Counted from the first letter of the stretch, positions 1 through 9,888 are shown. The stretch is DNA of 64,000 nt from JAJCYX01 sp965243825 (GCA_965243825.1 CBDEVT010000001.1:1240001-1304000); one strand, 5' to 3'. The notes: a model not told the origin generated them from the letters alone. Translations and numbers: made by a program.

Positions 1-1443
1 TGAGCCACCGGGCTGGGCGACTGCAGTGATTCCATACTCTGCAGCGCCTTCGATGCCATCGGGGAACGGGAAGAAAGCATCAGATGCCATCACGCTGCCT
101 TTGGTTTCGTCTGCTCCAACCCGACCGGCTAGCATCACGCTCGTGACCCTGTTCGGTTGACCTGCACCCATTCCAACCAGTGCGTTGTTCTTTGCGAATA
201 CGATCGCGTTCGAATGAATAAGCCGACACGCCTGCCAGGCAAATCCCAGGTCAATCAACTCCTGTTCCGAAGGCGAACGCTTTGTTGCCACTTTCCAGGT
301 CCGTGGATCTTCAACAAGGTCATCAGGCCGCTGAGCCAGCACGCCGCCTGAAACGGTACGCAGTTCGAACGCGTTAGGGCTTGAGTTAGCTACTTTCAGG
401 ACACGCGTCCGCTTGCGCTTTTTGAAGATTTCTAACGCCTCAGGCTCGTAGTCTGGCGCAACCAGTACATCGAACAGGACGCCCTTCATCGCGGTGGCGG
501 TTTCAGCAGTGACCGTTGTGTTGAACCCAACTATTCCGCCGAACGCCGAGACCGAGTCCCCTTCGAGTGCCTTCTTGTAGGCCGTTGCCTGGTTGTCATC
601 CACCGCAAGCCCACATGGATTGGCGTGTTTGACGATAGATACCGCATTGGCCGGAAAGCTGTTCGCAGCTCTCCATGCAGCATCACCGTCGAAATAGTTC
701 AGGTAAGAGAGATCAATGCCATGCAGTTGCTCTGCATTGACGATGCCACCAAGTTCACCGGGGTTCGCGTAGATGGCCGCACTCTGATGAGGGTTCTCGC
801 CGTACCGGGGCACGGTAACCCGGTTCCAGCCGGCGGTCCATTCCTGCGGGAATGCAGCTTCTGTTGAATCGTCCGAGGAGCGCAGGTAGTTCGAGATTGC
901 GGTGTCGTAGAGCGCTACATGCTGAAATGCCTTGGCCGCGAGTTGCCGACGCTTTTCGAGCGGCACCTCGCCCTGCGCCAGCAACGCCGCCACTTCTTCA
1001 TAGTCAGCGGGATCAACGACGATCACCACGGACGGGAAGTTCTTTGCTGCGGCGCGAGTCATCGCGGGGCCACCAATATCGATGTTCTCCAGCGCATCGA
1101 TAAGCGTCACATCAGGCTTAGCGATGGTCTCTACGAACGGGTAAAGGTTGTTGACGACTACATCGATTCCGGTAATGCCCTGTTGTTCAAGCTCAGCAAC
1201 GTGCTCTGGCACATCTCTGCGAGCCAGCAATCCCCCGTGGATTGCCGGGTGGAGAGTCTTCACGCGTCCGTCAAGGATTTCGGGTGAACCTGTGACTTCT
1301 GCCACCTGTTTCACGTCCAGTCCTGCCGCCTCCAAGTCCTTGAGGGTTCCACCTGTGCTGATCAAATCGCAATTCAGGTCGGCGAGCGACTTCGCGAAAT
1401 CAACGATTCCCGTCTTGTCATATGCGCTTAGAAGTGCCCTCAT
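1..1443 (-). CDS. purH: Bifunctional AICAR formyltransferase / IMP cyclohydrolase (3' end cut by window edge)
   Basis: I translated this by hand: it opens at the ATG complementary to 1441-1443 and stays open for 481 codons to the left edge. It catalyses the last two steps of de novo IMP synthesis. The N-terminal cyclohydrolase (MGS-like) domain begins ALLSAYDKTGIVDFA and contains the family motifs STGGT and DGRVKTLHPAIHGG. The formyltransferase half has RYGENPHQSA, VKHANPCG and, near the edge, KGSVMASDAFFPFPDG. The last readable residues are QPGGS; the family usually has about 30 more, so only the C-terminal tail is missing. It lies 16 bp downstream of purM on the same strand, so the two form a purine operon. 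Seen: motifs and frame. Known: family role. Confidence 0.95.
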   Translation of the reverse strand, partial: MRALLSAYDKTGIVDFAKSLADLNCDLISTGGTLKDLEAAGLDVKQVAEVTGSPEILDGRVKTLHPAIHGGLLARRDVPEHVAELEQQGITGIDVVVNNLYPFVETIAKPDVTLIDALENIDIGGPAMTRAAAKNFPSVVIVVDPADYEEVAALLAQGEVPLEKRRQLAAKAFQHVALYDTAISNYLRSSDDSTEAAFPQEWTAGWNRVTVPRYGENPHQSAAIYANPGELGGIVNAEQLHGIDLSYLNYFDGDAAWRAANSFPANAVSIVKHANPCGLAVDDNQATAYKKALEGDSVSAFGGIVGFNTTVTAETATAMKGVLFDVLVAPDYEPEALEIFKKRKRTRVLKVANSSPNAFELRTVSGGVLAQRPDDLVEDPRTWKVATKRSPSEQELIDLGFAWQACRLIHSNAIVFAKNNALVGMGAGQPNRVTSVMLAGRVGADETKGSVMASDAFFPFPDGIEGAAEYGITAVAQPGGS

Positions 1444-1459
1444 CAGCCGTTCTTGTCTC

Positions 1460-2503
1460 CTAAAGTCCCTTTGCGATCACTCGTTGATCACTCGTCTGTT
1501 TCGCCAGGCGCCCAACTACCCAGGAGCCTTCGATTGACCCGAGCAGTCCGTCTGCATTCTTCTGGTCGACTATCACGACCATGCCGAGACCCATATTGAA
1601 AACGCGGTACATCTCGAGATCGTCGATCTTCCCGGTTTCTTGGATGTCCCTGAAGATCACAGGAGGGGCCCAAGTTGCCAGGTCAACTTCCGCTGCAAGA
1701 CCGTCTGCGATCACACGCGGGATGTTCTTGAAAATACCGCCACCTGTGATGTGCCCCAGACCTTTAACCATTTTCATGTGCGGCTTTAAGACAGGCAGGT
1801 AGCTCATGTGAGGCTCAAGCAAGGCATCACCGAGTGTTCGGCCGTCGTCTGATAACTCTCGCTGCAACTCGGAAGGGTCATCCTCTACAGCGTACACTTT
1901 GCGAACGAGCGAGTATCCGTTGGTGTGCAGGCCGCTTGAGGGCAGGCCGATCAGTACATCACCTTCTGAGGTGTTCTCTGGCTCAATCAGACGCTCTCGC
2001 TGTACCGTGCCCACTATGAAGCCGACAAGATCGTAGTCATTGCCGTGATAGACGTCGGGCATACTGGCCGTTTCGCCTCCAAGAAGCGCACAGCCTGCTT
2101 CAAGACACGCTTCGCTGAGCCCTTCTACGATCTCGGCAAGCAGGGTTTCGTCGAAGCGAGGCAGTCCAATGTAATCCAGGAAGAAAAGTGGCGTTGCGCC
2201 AGTAGGAAGGATGTCGTTGATGCAGTGGTTGACGATGTCTTTGCCAACTGTGTTGTGGCGGCCCAGCGCCTGGGCGATTCGAAGCTTGGTGCCAACGCCG
2301 TCCGTACTGGCCACGAGTAGGGTCTCTGAATTCGCACCCGGGTCGATAACCCCACCGAATCCACCCTGAGTCGACAACACTCCGGGCCCAAGCGTTCGCT
2401 CTGCCATCTCGATGATGCGCTTCTTGGCAGTGGCCCCCGCATCAAGGTCTACCCCGGCGTCACGGTAGGTAAGGCCTGTTCCGCCTTGTTTGCCGGGATT
2501 CAT
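1460..2503 (-). CDS. purM: Phosphoribosylformylglycinamidine cyclo-ligase (AIR synthetase)
   Basis: 347 residues, the normal size. It converts FGAM plus ATP to AIR, the fifth step of purine synthesis, in the cytoplasm. Family motifs are plain: GLTYRDAGVDLDAG near the N terminus, the ASTDGVGTK substrate-binding loop at about residues 66-74, DILPTGATPLFFLDY, GGETASMPDVY and the C-terminal-domain HITGGG. The ATG start is preceded by GGAGAG. It is followed 16 bp later by purH, so co-transcription is likely. Confidence 0.96.
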   Translation of the reverse strand: MNPGKQGGTGLTYRDAGVDLDAGATAKKRIIEMAERTLGPGVLSTQGGFGGVIDPGANSETLLVASTDGVGTKLRIAQALGRHNTVGKDIVNHCINDILPTGATPLFFLDYIGLPRFDETLLAEIVEGLSEACLEAGCALLGGETASMPDVYHGNDYDLVGFIVGTVQRERLIEPENTSEGDVLIGLPSSGLHTNGYSLVRKVYAVEDDPSELQRELSDDGRTLGDALLEPHMSYLPVLKPHMKMVKGLGHITGGGIFKNIPRVIADGLAAEVDLATWAPPVIFRDIQETGKIDDLEMYRVFNMGLGMVVIVDQKNADGLLGSIEGSWVVGRLAKQTSDQRVIAKGL

Positions 2504-2808
2504 TGACTACTCTCCACGCAATTTGTTCGGATTCCGACCGAACAGCATGTTTCGCCGTCTAGCAGGCGAAATAGCAAGTATATGCCCGGCCCCGTCACTG
2601 TCACAGCCTCGATTTTTCAAACCCTGAGACCGTTACTCAGTTCAGTTTGCTGCGACTGGCCGATCCAGGCTGAGCCGACTGTCTTCTAGGGGCCACACAC
2701 ATACATGCTGCGTGATCCACATTAGCCGCGAGTTTGCGCGCACGCGAGGATGAGTTCAGTACACGGGCCTCAAGTCGTAATCGGGTCCGTACTAACGGAC
2801 TCATCCAA
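2504..2808. other. Divergent intergenic region, purM / sensor kinase
   Basis: About 305 bp between the divergently oriented purM start and the chosen start of the GAF kinase. It must hold promoters for both units, but I see no convincing -35/-10 pair, palindrome or conserved RNA fold. Confidence 0.4.
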
Positions 2809-4644
2809 ATGTGGTCTTTCTCCACACTCAATCCTCTCACCTGCTACCGCCGTTACCGGCTGAATAGTCTGTTGGCGGAATTCTCGCGCCGAGCTGGTGA
2901 GTGTGAGACTCCGGAAGATGTCTACAGGCACATGGAGTCCGTGCTCTCGGAAGTTGTGGACTTCAACCGGGTAGTAATTCGCCTGGTTGACCTCGAAGCC
3001 TCTACCTTGACCGACGCTTACGTAGTTAGCGAAGTACCGCATGAATGGGACAGAGAGCCTACACGTCCGCTTGAGAGCATCAGTCTGACCGGAACAATCG
3101 TTTCTCGCGGGCAACCGATCCTGATTTCCGACTGCAGGGACGAAACTCTGTTCACTAAGTTCCCTAGCCTCGCTGTTAACGCTGATCGACTTCCATCGCT
3201 GATGGGAGTACCTCTGATCTACAGAGGGGCTGTCGTTGGGGTGATGATTCTTCGGGCAACTAGACCGCATGCTTTCTCGGATCGAGACCTTGAAGTTGTC
3301 AAAACCATCGCTTCGCAGGTGACTCCAACTGCTGTGAACTCGCTTCAGATGGAGCAGCTCCAGGGCGAAGTACGTGAACGCGCCGTGATGGCGAAAATCA
3401 GTCGAACTGTCAGTTCGAGCATCGATTTCAGTGATGTCTGGGAGCAGTTCGTACATGAACTCAAGATCCTGCTTCCGTTCGACCGCGTCGTCATGGCTCT
3501 TCTTGACGAAGACAACGAAACGATCGTTGATAGGTACGTAACGGGCGTCGCAATACCCGGTTGGGATGACTCTCCCGTGAGATCACTGCCTAGCACCCCA
3601 GCGAGCAAGATCCTCGGTTCCAGGACGGGGAATATCGTCTCTTCTGAGGAGAATGATCGCTTCAGCATGGAGCGTCTCGGTTATCGGATGAGTGAACGTT
3701 TGGGGTTGCGGGGATCGATGTACGCTCCGCTCATCGCCGGTGATCGTGTAGTCGGAACGCTCAGCGTCAGGACAACTCAAGAAGCGTACAAGCCCGAGCA
3801 GCTTGAGTTACTTGAGAATATTGCGATGCAGGTAGGGGGATCGGTCTCGGCATCTGAGTTGTATGCACAGACGCTGCGTCTTACTCATGAGAGAGCCGCG
3901 AGGATAGAGCTTGAACTCAAGAACAGGCAGCTCAAGGATAGCAACGAGGCCAGGTCACGGTTCATTTCTGCTATCTCTCACGAACTTCGAACACCGCTCA
4001 CCTCGATCGTAGCCTTTGTGGATATCGTCCGGAGAAACAAGAGTGGGAATATTAGCGAAAAGGAACTTGACTACCTGGAAGTAGTCCGGCGGAACGGCCA
4101 GCGCCTCAAAGAGTTAATTGATGATTTGCTGGATATCGCCACTATCGAGACAGATAGCCTGAGACTCAGCGCAGCCGAGCTTTCTGTGAAAGAAGCGGTC
4201 GAGATCGCCATCGATTCGACTAAGCCAATGACCGATGTTCGTTTCCAGAAAGTCGTACCCGAGTACTCCGATGAATCGGCGACCCTGTACACAGACCGCA
4301 CCCGGTTCGACCAGATACTCTCCAACCTGATCGCCAATGCGAGCAAGGCCTCACGTGACTACGCCGAGATCACGATTCAAACCTCGATCGAGAACGACCG
4401 ACTGGAGATCGCTGTCATAGAGCAAGGCAACGGCATGTCGAAAGCTGAAGCCGAGATTGCCTTTGATGAGTTTGGTCGTTCGAATGATGAGGCCAACAAG
4501 GCTAACCAGGGACGCGGCCTGGGGTTGCCTCTGTCCAGACAGCTTGCACGGGCGCTCGGTGGCGACATAGAACTGACAAGTAAAGAAGGCGAGGGTTCAA
4601 TAGTGGTGTTAACACTGCCACTTGAACTCAGATTGGCCGCCTAA
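2809..4644 (+). CDS. Cytosolic sensor histidine kinase with two GAF domains
   Basis: The open frame begins at 2734, but the first 25 codons (arginine-rich) look untranslated. I prefer the ATG at 2809, giving 611 residues, though no strong ribosome site decides it. Two GAF-type sensor domains follow in tandem (roughly residues 20-175 and 190-365), then a short coiled coil and a HisKA dimerisation domain with the phospho-acceptor motif SHELRTPLTS (His at codon 416 of the longer frame). The HATPase_c domain has N-box SNLIANASKA and G-box GRGLGLPLSRQLA. There are no membrane segments, so it senses an internal ligand or redox state. No response regulator lies next to it; it sits alone between purM and purF, so its partner is unknown. 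Confidence 0.88.
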   Translation: MWSFSTLNPLTCYRRYRLNSLLAEFSRRAGECETPEDVYRHMESVLSEVVDFNRVVIRLVDLEASTLTDAYVVSEVPHEWDREPTRPLESISLTGTIVSRGQPILISDCRDETLFTKFPSLAVNADRLPSLMGVPLIYRGAVVGVMILRATRPHAFSDRDLEVVKTIASQVTPTAVNSLQMEQLQGEVRERAVMAKISRTVSSSIDFSDVWEQFVHELKILLPFDRVVMALLDEDNETIVDRYVTGVAIPGWDDSPVRSLPSTPASKILGSRTGNIVSSEENDRFSMERLGYRMSERLGLRGSMYAPLIAGDRVVGTLSVRTTQEAYKPEQLELLENIAMQVGGSVSASELYAQTLRLTHERAARIELELKNRQLKDSNEARSRFISAISHELRTPLTSIVAFVDIVRRNKSGNISEKELDYLEVVRRNGQRLKELIDDLLDIATIETDSLRLSAAELSVKEAVEIAIDSTKPMTDVRFQKVVPEYSDESATLYTDRTRFDQILSNLIANASKASRDYAEITIQTSIENDRLEIAVIEQGNGMSKAEAEIAFDEFGRSNDEANKANQGRGLGLPLSRQLARALGGDIELTSKEGEGSIVVLTLPLELRLAA

Positions 4645-4663
4645 GCCCGTAACGCGTCCGTGC

Positions 4664-6142
4664 CTAAACTCCGGCCGGTTCCAGGGCGAGCTTGTCCATC
4701 TCAAGCTGCACCGGGATCGGATAGCGGCCTGTGAAGCAGCCTTTGCAGTAGCTGTCGTCCGAAACGTCGACAGCTCTCCTGAGGCCATCAACGCTGAGGT
4801 AAGCGAGCGAATCTGCGCCGATGTATTCGCAGATCTCATCCACCGATTTGTTCACGGCGATCAGTTCCGCCATCGTCGCCATGTCTACTCCGAAGTGACA
4901 TGTCGATATGACAGCGGGTGAAGCCACCCGAACGTGGATCTCCTTCGCTCCGGCTTTCCGGAGCATGTCGATCACGCGCACAGTAGTAGTGCTGCGGATG
5001 ATCGAGTCATCAACCACGATGAGGCGCTTTCCATTGATCATGCTGCGCATGGCGTTGAACTTCATCTGGACGCCGACTTCGCGAAGACGCTGGTCAGGAG
5101 CAATAAATGTACGTCCGACGTAGCGGTTGCGAACCAATCCTTCGCCATACGGGATTCCAGAAGCGTTTGCATAGCCAATGGCGTGTGCGTTCGACGTCTC
5201 GGGGACTCCGATCACGAGGTCGGCATCAACGGGGCTCTCTCTGAACAGTTCGGCACCCATGCGACGCCGAGAGTCATAGGCGAGCTGCCCGTTCAACACG
5301 CTGTCTGGTCGAGCGAAGTAGATCTGCTCGAATACACACATTGAATGGGTTTTACGAGCTGCTGGCCAGACCTTGGACTGAACCCCATCTTTGTTGATCA
5401 CGACTGTTTCGCCGTTTTCAAGCTCGCGAATGAACTGCGCACCGATATTGTCGAGTGCAGCAGTCTCCGAGGCCACGACGTAGCCGCCATTGAGCTTTCC
5501 AAGGCAGAGTGGTCTGATGCCAAGCGGATCCCGTACTGCAATCAACTCGTCTTTCGACATGATCACCAGTGAGTAGGCACCCTTGAGCCTGCGCATTGCG
5601 TACCAGGAGACCTCGAACCAGTCTCTGCCGGGTGCACGGGCGAACATTTCAGCGATGACCTCCGTGTCAGAGGTCTTGTCGAACGTCACGCCCCAGAGAT
5701 CCGCCAACTCTTCACGGAGTTCGCCAGCGTTAATGACGTTTCCGTTATGTCCCACCGCAATTCGGCCTCTCGGGCCGTCAGCAAGGAGTGGTTGAGCGTT
5801 GTGCTGCTTACTACCACCCATCGTTGAGTAACGAGTGTGTCCGATAGCCAGATGGCCGTACATAGTTGCGAGATCTTCTTCTTTGAAGACCTGCGTAATG
5901 AGACCCATCCTGGCGTAAAGCTTGACTGCTTCACCGGTTGAGGTGGCGATTCCAGCACTTTCCTGGCCGCGATGTTGTAGGGCGAAAAGGCCGAAGAAAG
6001 TGGTTCGTGCGACATCGTGTCCAGGAATGTGAACACCGATGACTCCGCAGGCCTCACGAGGCTTGTCATCGCGTTCACCGTCATGCGGGGGCATGGCGGC
6101 GTCTGTGCCTAGCGCCATCTTGGAACCGGTTTCAGGTTGCAA
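4664..6142 (-). CDS. purF: Amidophosphoribosyltransferase, Fe-S type
   Basis: Commits PRPP to purine synthesis by forming phosphoribosylamine. The N-terminal Ntn-hydrolase glutaminase domain has the nucleophile in REACGVIGV (Cys32 of the longest frame), so the residues before it are a propeptide to be removed. The PRTase domain carries the PRPP loop VVDDSIIRSTTT. Four cysteines fit the Fe-S ligands of the Bacillus-type enzyme: SMCVFEQ, STCHFG and the CKGC near the C terminus. The start is uncertain: TTG at 6142, ATG at 6118 or ATG at 6094 are all possible and differ only in propeptide length. It converges with the upstream kinase, leaving 19 bp between the stops. Confidence 0.94.
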   Translation of the reverse strand: MQPETGSKMALGTDAAMPPHDGERDDKPREACGVIGVHIPGHDVARTTFFGLFALQHRGQESAGIATSTGEAVKLYARMGLITQVFKEEDLATMYGHLAIGHTRYSTMGGSKQHNAQPLLADGPRGRIAVGHNGNVINAGELREELADLWGVTFDKTSDTEVIAEMFARAPGRDWFEVSWYAMRRLKGAYSLVIMSKDELIAVRDPLGIRPLCLGKLNGGYVVASETAALDNIGAQFIRELENGETVVINKDGVQSKVWPAARKTHSMCVFEQIYFARPDSVLNGQLAYDSRRRMGAELFRESPVDADLVIGVPETSNAHAIGYANASGIPYGEGLVRNRYVGRTFIAPDQRLREVGVQMKFNAMRSMINGKRLIVVDDSIIRSTTTVRVIDMLRKAGAKEIHVRVASPAVISTCHFGVDMATMAELIAVNKSVDEICEYIGADSLAYLSVDGLRRAVDVSDDSYCKGCFTGRYPIPVQLEMDKLALEPAGV

Positions 6143-6666
6143 CTGGTGATATTTTCCCGGGCATTGGGCGCTTGTGAGGCCTCAGGGGTGAGCTTGCAGT
6201 CAGCGAACCATCAAGACGGTTATCAAACTGCGTTTATTTCCCCTTAACTCGAATTCTAGGCCCGCTTCTGTGCTTGGTCAACGAGTTATGTCGCAGGTGT
6301 AGACCGAAGAAGCTCTTAGTTTCCCTGAGTACATGCAACGTCACGGCCACTCTATGACGCCTGATCAAAGTAAACCCAACGTCAGTGAAATGCGATGAGT
6401 TGGTAATGAGTACCCGGCTCCTCAATATTCTTGATCACAAACAGGCCGAGAATATTCATCAACTACCGGTACCGTGTAAGCAGTGGAGCTTCTGGCAGAA
6501 TGATTCGGTTATCAGTATTTACCTGAAGACCGCAGGAAACGTCTCTCGGATTATTTGAAACTGGCCGACAGGGTCCGGAATCGATGCCATTCAACTGGTG
6601 GCACCACTCATCTGATACTCGCACCGCTGTTCGTTGACCGTATCTACCGCACATCCATAAGATCAC
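6143..6666. other. 524-bp divergent intergenic region, purF / UbiA-family gene
   Basis: No gene is supportable here; the open frames in it have no recognisable protein character. It must contain the purF promoter and leader and the promoter of the membrane prenyltransferase-like gene. The only structure I noticed is an 8-bp inverted repeat (AATATTCT at 6424-6431 and AGAATATT at 6449-6456, 17-bp spacer), which could be an operator. I found no purine-type riboswitch fold. Confidence 0.4.
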
Positions 6667-7665
6667 GTGATGATCGCAGAGAGCCAGAGTTCAGATCGCA
6701 CCTTGTTTGGCACATTCAAGAATCTTGTCCGTTCAGCGCGACCCAAGCAGTCGGCCAAGAACGGACTGGTACTGGTGCCGCTGTTTTTCACCATCAACAT
6801 CTGGTGGGACAGCGACAACCTTGACGACGATCTGCTGATTGTCGCCAAAGCCTTCATCACGTTTGGCGCCTTTTCTGCACTCTCTGCCGCCGTCTACTTC
6901 TTCAACGATCTCCTGGACATGGAGCAAGACCGTGTCCACCCGAAGAAGAAACACCGCCCTATTGCCGCTGGATTGATTTCGCCTCAGCTTGCCTGGGCCA
7001 CTGCCGCGGTATTGACTGCGCTGGGTCTCACGGCAACTGCTGTAATCAGCTTCTCGCTGCTGGGAGTGAGTGCGGGTTACATAACGCTGAATGTCGCCTA
7101 CACAACGATTCTGAAACACCAGGTGATACTCGACGTTATGTCGGTCGCCGCAGGCTTCGTACTGCGTGCAGTAGCAGGCACCCTTGCGATAAATGGCTCT
7201 GAACTGGGATTCAGCGGACTCGAACCTGCGCGCATGCCTCTAAATATCTCGCCGTGGCTGTATGTCGTCACCGGACTCGGCGCGCTGTTCATTGCACTCG
7301 TGAAAAGACGTTCAGAGTTGGTTGCTGCCGGAGACGATGCCGAAAACCAGAGAGCGATTCTCCGCGAGTATTCAGCCGCGTTACTTGATCAGCTAATCGT
7401 CATCGTTGCATCCGCCACATTGATGGCATATACGCTGTATACCTTCTCGTCAGGCATCACGGAATCTTCAAACGTTCCTGAAAACAACACGATGATGCTG
7501 ACCATACCGTTTGTCGCCTACGGTCTATTCCGCTACCTGTACCTGATGCATAAAAAAGGCGGTGGCGAGGCGCCCGAGGAAAATCTTCTGACCGATCGGC
7601 CGTTACGCCTGAACATCATCCTCTGGCTTACGACAGGCGCAGTCGTGCTGCTGCTTAACACTTAG
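6667..7665 (+). CDS. UbiA-family polyprenyl-phosphate phosphoribosyltransferase-like membrane protein
   Basis: 332-residue polytopic membrane protein of the UbiA prenyltransferase superfamily. The first catalytic motif reads NDLLDMEQDRVHPKKKHRP (about residues 80-98). This extended form with HPxKxxRPIAAG is typical of decaprenyl-phosphate 5-phosphoribosyltransferases (the mycobacterial arabinan precursor enzyme), rather than of quinone or heme prenyltransferases. About eight hydrophobic segments follow and the loop KRRSEL is also conserved in that subfamily. Start is GTG at 6667 or the immediately adjacent ATG. Inferred role: making a polyprenyl-phospho-pentose sugar donor for envelope glycans. 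No arabinosyltransferase or epimerase partner is adjacent. Confidence 0.75.
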   Translation: MMIAESQSSDRTLFGTFKNLVRSARPKQSAKNGLVLVPLFFTINIWWDSDNLDDDLLIVAKAFITFGAFSALSAAVYFFNDLLDMEQDRVHPKKKHRPIAAGLISPQLAWATAAVLTALGLTATAVISFSLLGVSAGYITLNVAYTTILKHQVILDVMSVAAGFVLRAVAGTLAINGSELGFSGLEPARMPLNISPWLYVVTGLGALFIALVKRRSELVAAGDDAENQRAILREYSAALLDQLIVIVASATLMAYTLYTFSSGITESSNVPENNTMMLTIPFVAYGLFRYLYLMHKKGGGEAPEENLLTDRPLRLNIILWLTTGAVVLLLNT

Positions 7666-7797
7666 CTCGGACGTAACCAAACGGCGGCTTGAGGGTCCCG
7701 AACCGGTCAGTCCGCTGTGAGGCGATTTCGTTCTGGTGAGCCGGTAAACTGCGCTGGCGCGTGACATCTCCACTTCTATCGGCATTGTGAACAGCTT

Positions 7798-9888
7798 TTG
7801 CTAGACGGACGCACCGACTTCTGGAACATCGGCTACCCGGCGCTAGGCGCAATCGTCTACTTCGTCGCGCCAATCGCGGCCATCGCCATCGCCTACGGCC
7901 TGTACCGCCGCATCAGGATCTGGCGGACCGCTGGTGTATACCCTGAGCTCGGAGATCACTCGATCCGAGTCAGAGAGTTCCTTGTCTATGCCTGGATCGA
8001 CCTGTTCAGGCACAGGAAGTTCACGAATCGCGAGCGCTATGCGGGATTCATGCACCTTTCGATCTTCTGGGGCTTTCTGATCCTGCTGATAGCCACGATT
8101 GTCGCTGCGATCGAGTTCAACACCGAGGAGTATCTCAACTGGATCTTCCCAACCGCACATATCCGTCTGCAAACATCTCTTATCTGGGATCTCTTTGGCG
8201 GACTGCTCGCGACTATCGGGCTCGGCATGGCGGCATGGCGCAGGTACGTGATAAAGCCAGAGCGTCTCAACACGTTCGCCGACGACGGTATCGTGCTGCT
8301 GTTCCTGTTTGCGCTGATCTTTACCGGGTTCTTGATCGAAGGATTGCGCATTGGAGTTACAGAGTTAAATCCTGCGAGTCCTCTCTTCGACGAATCTGCA
8401 GCGCTATGGTCACCGATCGGCTGGGTATTCGCCAAGACTCTAAGCGGCACAGGCATGACGGTCGCCGTTATGGAGGACCTGCACCGGGTCATGTGGTGGT
8501 CGCACGCCGCAATATTCACACTCGGTTTCGTCTATGCGGCCTCGACATTCTCCAAGTTCAGCCACATCGTCATCAGTCCGCTCAACAGCTACTTCCGTCC
8601 TCTCAGACCAAGAGGCGCGTTGAAGCCGATGGGAGATCTGGAAACGCTCGAAACCTTCGGCGCGAAGGACCTTCCTGACCTGACGTGGCAGCAGGTACTG
8701 AGCTTCGACGCCTGTACAAATTGCGGACGCTGCCAGTCGCAGTGCCCTGCGTATGCCGCGGATACGCCACTGTCGCCTCGCAAGCTAATACAGGACATGC
8801 GGGTCTACTCGGAAGAACGTGCTCCAACGCTGTACCTGACACCCGAAGGTGAAACGCCAGCTGAACCTGCACGCTCGATGGTTCACGACGCTGCGGGCGA
8901 CGAAGCACTATGGGCATGCACGAGCTGTGGTTCATGCGTTGAAGCCTGCCCTGTATCCATCAACCACATCGACACAATCGTGGATATGCGCCGCTTCATG
9001 GTGCTCGAAGAGGGAAGTGGCCCGGAGACCGCTCTCACGGCCCTGCAAAGCATCGAGCAGCGCGGCCATCCCTGGTCCGGCACCACACTGACGCGCACCA
9101 GCTGGATGGAAGGCCTGGATATTCCAACACTCGCCGAGAAACCAGATGCCGAAGTGCTGTTCTGGGTTGGCTGCACAGGCGCCCTGGTCAAACGTGGTGT
9201 CGAGACGACTCGTTCGATGGCGCGGGTGCTGAAAAGAGCAGGTGTCGACTTCGCAGTGCTCGGCGACGAGGAGACCTGTACCGGTGACCCTGCTCGACGC
9301 ATGGGCAACGAATACTTGTGGCAGGTTCAGGCAGAGCAGAACCGTGACACGTTCACCCGATACAACGTGAAGAAGATAGTCACGACCTGTCCGCACTGCT
9401 TCAACACGATCAAAAACGAGTATCCGCAGTTGGGAGTCCCTGGTGAAACGTACGAAGTCCTGCACTATACGGCGTACGTCGGCCAGCTACTCAAGGAAGG
9501 CAAACTGAATCCTGGTGAAGGTGTGGTCGGCTCCGTCAGCTACCACGACTCCTGCTACATCGCACGACACAACGGCATGACAGAAGAGCCTCGCTTCATC
9601 ATGAGCCAGATTCCGGGCCTTGAAGTGAAGGAGATGTCACGCAACAGCGAGAAGACGTTCTGCTGCGGTGCAGGCGGTGGACGCATGTGGATGGAAGACA
9701 CCGGCAAGCGAGTCAATCACATCCGCACAGAGCAGTTCCTGGAGACTGATGCCGAGACCGTGGCTGTGAGCTGTCCGTTCTGCATCCAGATGATGGACGA
9801 AGGTCTGTCCGCAAAGGGCGTCGCTGACGACAAAAACGCCGTGGACCTGATCACGCTGCTGGACAAGGCGACGGGCGGCGACCGGTAG
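7798..9888 (+). CDS. Membrane FeS oxidoreductase, ETF:menaquinone oxidoreductase type
   Basis: 696 residues from a TTG start. The N-terminal third (about 1-280) is a NarI/DUF3483-like membrane domain with five or six hydrophobic helices and histidines able to bind heme b. Next come two 4Fe-4S clusters, C306xxC309xxC312xxxCP and C374xxC377xxC380xxxCP. Two CCG (heterodisulfide-reductase-like) domains follow: the first with FWVGCTGA, CTGDPARR and TTCPHCFN, the second with HDSCYIAR, CCGAGGGRMW and SCPFCIQMM. This architecture matches the enzyme that passes electrons from electron-transfer flavoprotein to menaquinone during acyl-CoA oxidation. No etfAB is adjacent, so the partner flavoprotein must be elsewhere. 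Confidence 0.82.
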   Translation: MLDGRTDFWNIGYPALGAIVYFVAPIAAIAIAYGLYRRIRIWRTAGVYPELGDHSIRVREFLVYAWIDLFRHRKFTNRERYAGFMHLSIFWGFLILLIATIVAAIEFNTEEYLNWIFPTAHIRLQTSLIWDLFGGLLATIGLGMAAWRRYVIKPERLNTFADDGIVLLFLFALIFTGFLIEGLRIGVTELNPASPLFDESAALWSPIGWVFAKTLSGTGMTVAVMEDLHRVMWWSHAAIFTLGFVYAASTFSKFSHIVISPLNSYFRPLRPRGALKPMGDLETLETFGAKDLPDLTWQQVLSFDACTNCGRCQSQCPAYAADTPLSPRKLIQDMRVYSEERAPTLYLTPEGETPAEPARSMVHDAAGDEALWACTSCGSCVEACPVSINHIDTIVDMRRFMVLEEGSGPETALTALQSIEQRGHPWSGTTLTRTSWMEGLDIPTLAEKPDAEVLFWVGCTGALVKRGVETTRSMARVLKRAGVDFAVLGDEETCTGDPARRMGNEYLWQVQAEQNRDTFTRYNVKKIVTTCPHCFNTIKNEYPQLGVPGETYEVLHYTAYVGQLLKEGKLNPGEGVVGSVSYHDSCYIARHNGMTEEPRFIMSQIPGLEVKEMSRNSEKTFCCGAGGGRMWMEDTGKRVNHIRTEQFLETDAETVAVSCPFCIQMMDEGLSAKGVADDKNAVDLITLLDKATGGDR

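Noticed and set aside
2770..3456. Long minus-strand open frame opposite the GAF kinase
   Set aside because: The GAF kinase on plus has clear domains over the same bases; the opposite frame has no family character.
6143..6666. Purine riboswitch or PRPP-type RNA in the purF leader
   Set aside because: I could not find the conserved paired helices or core sequences by eye. A covariance-model search would settle it.
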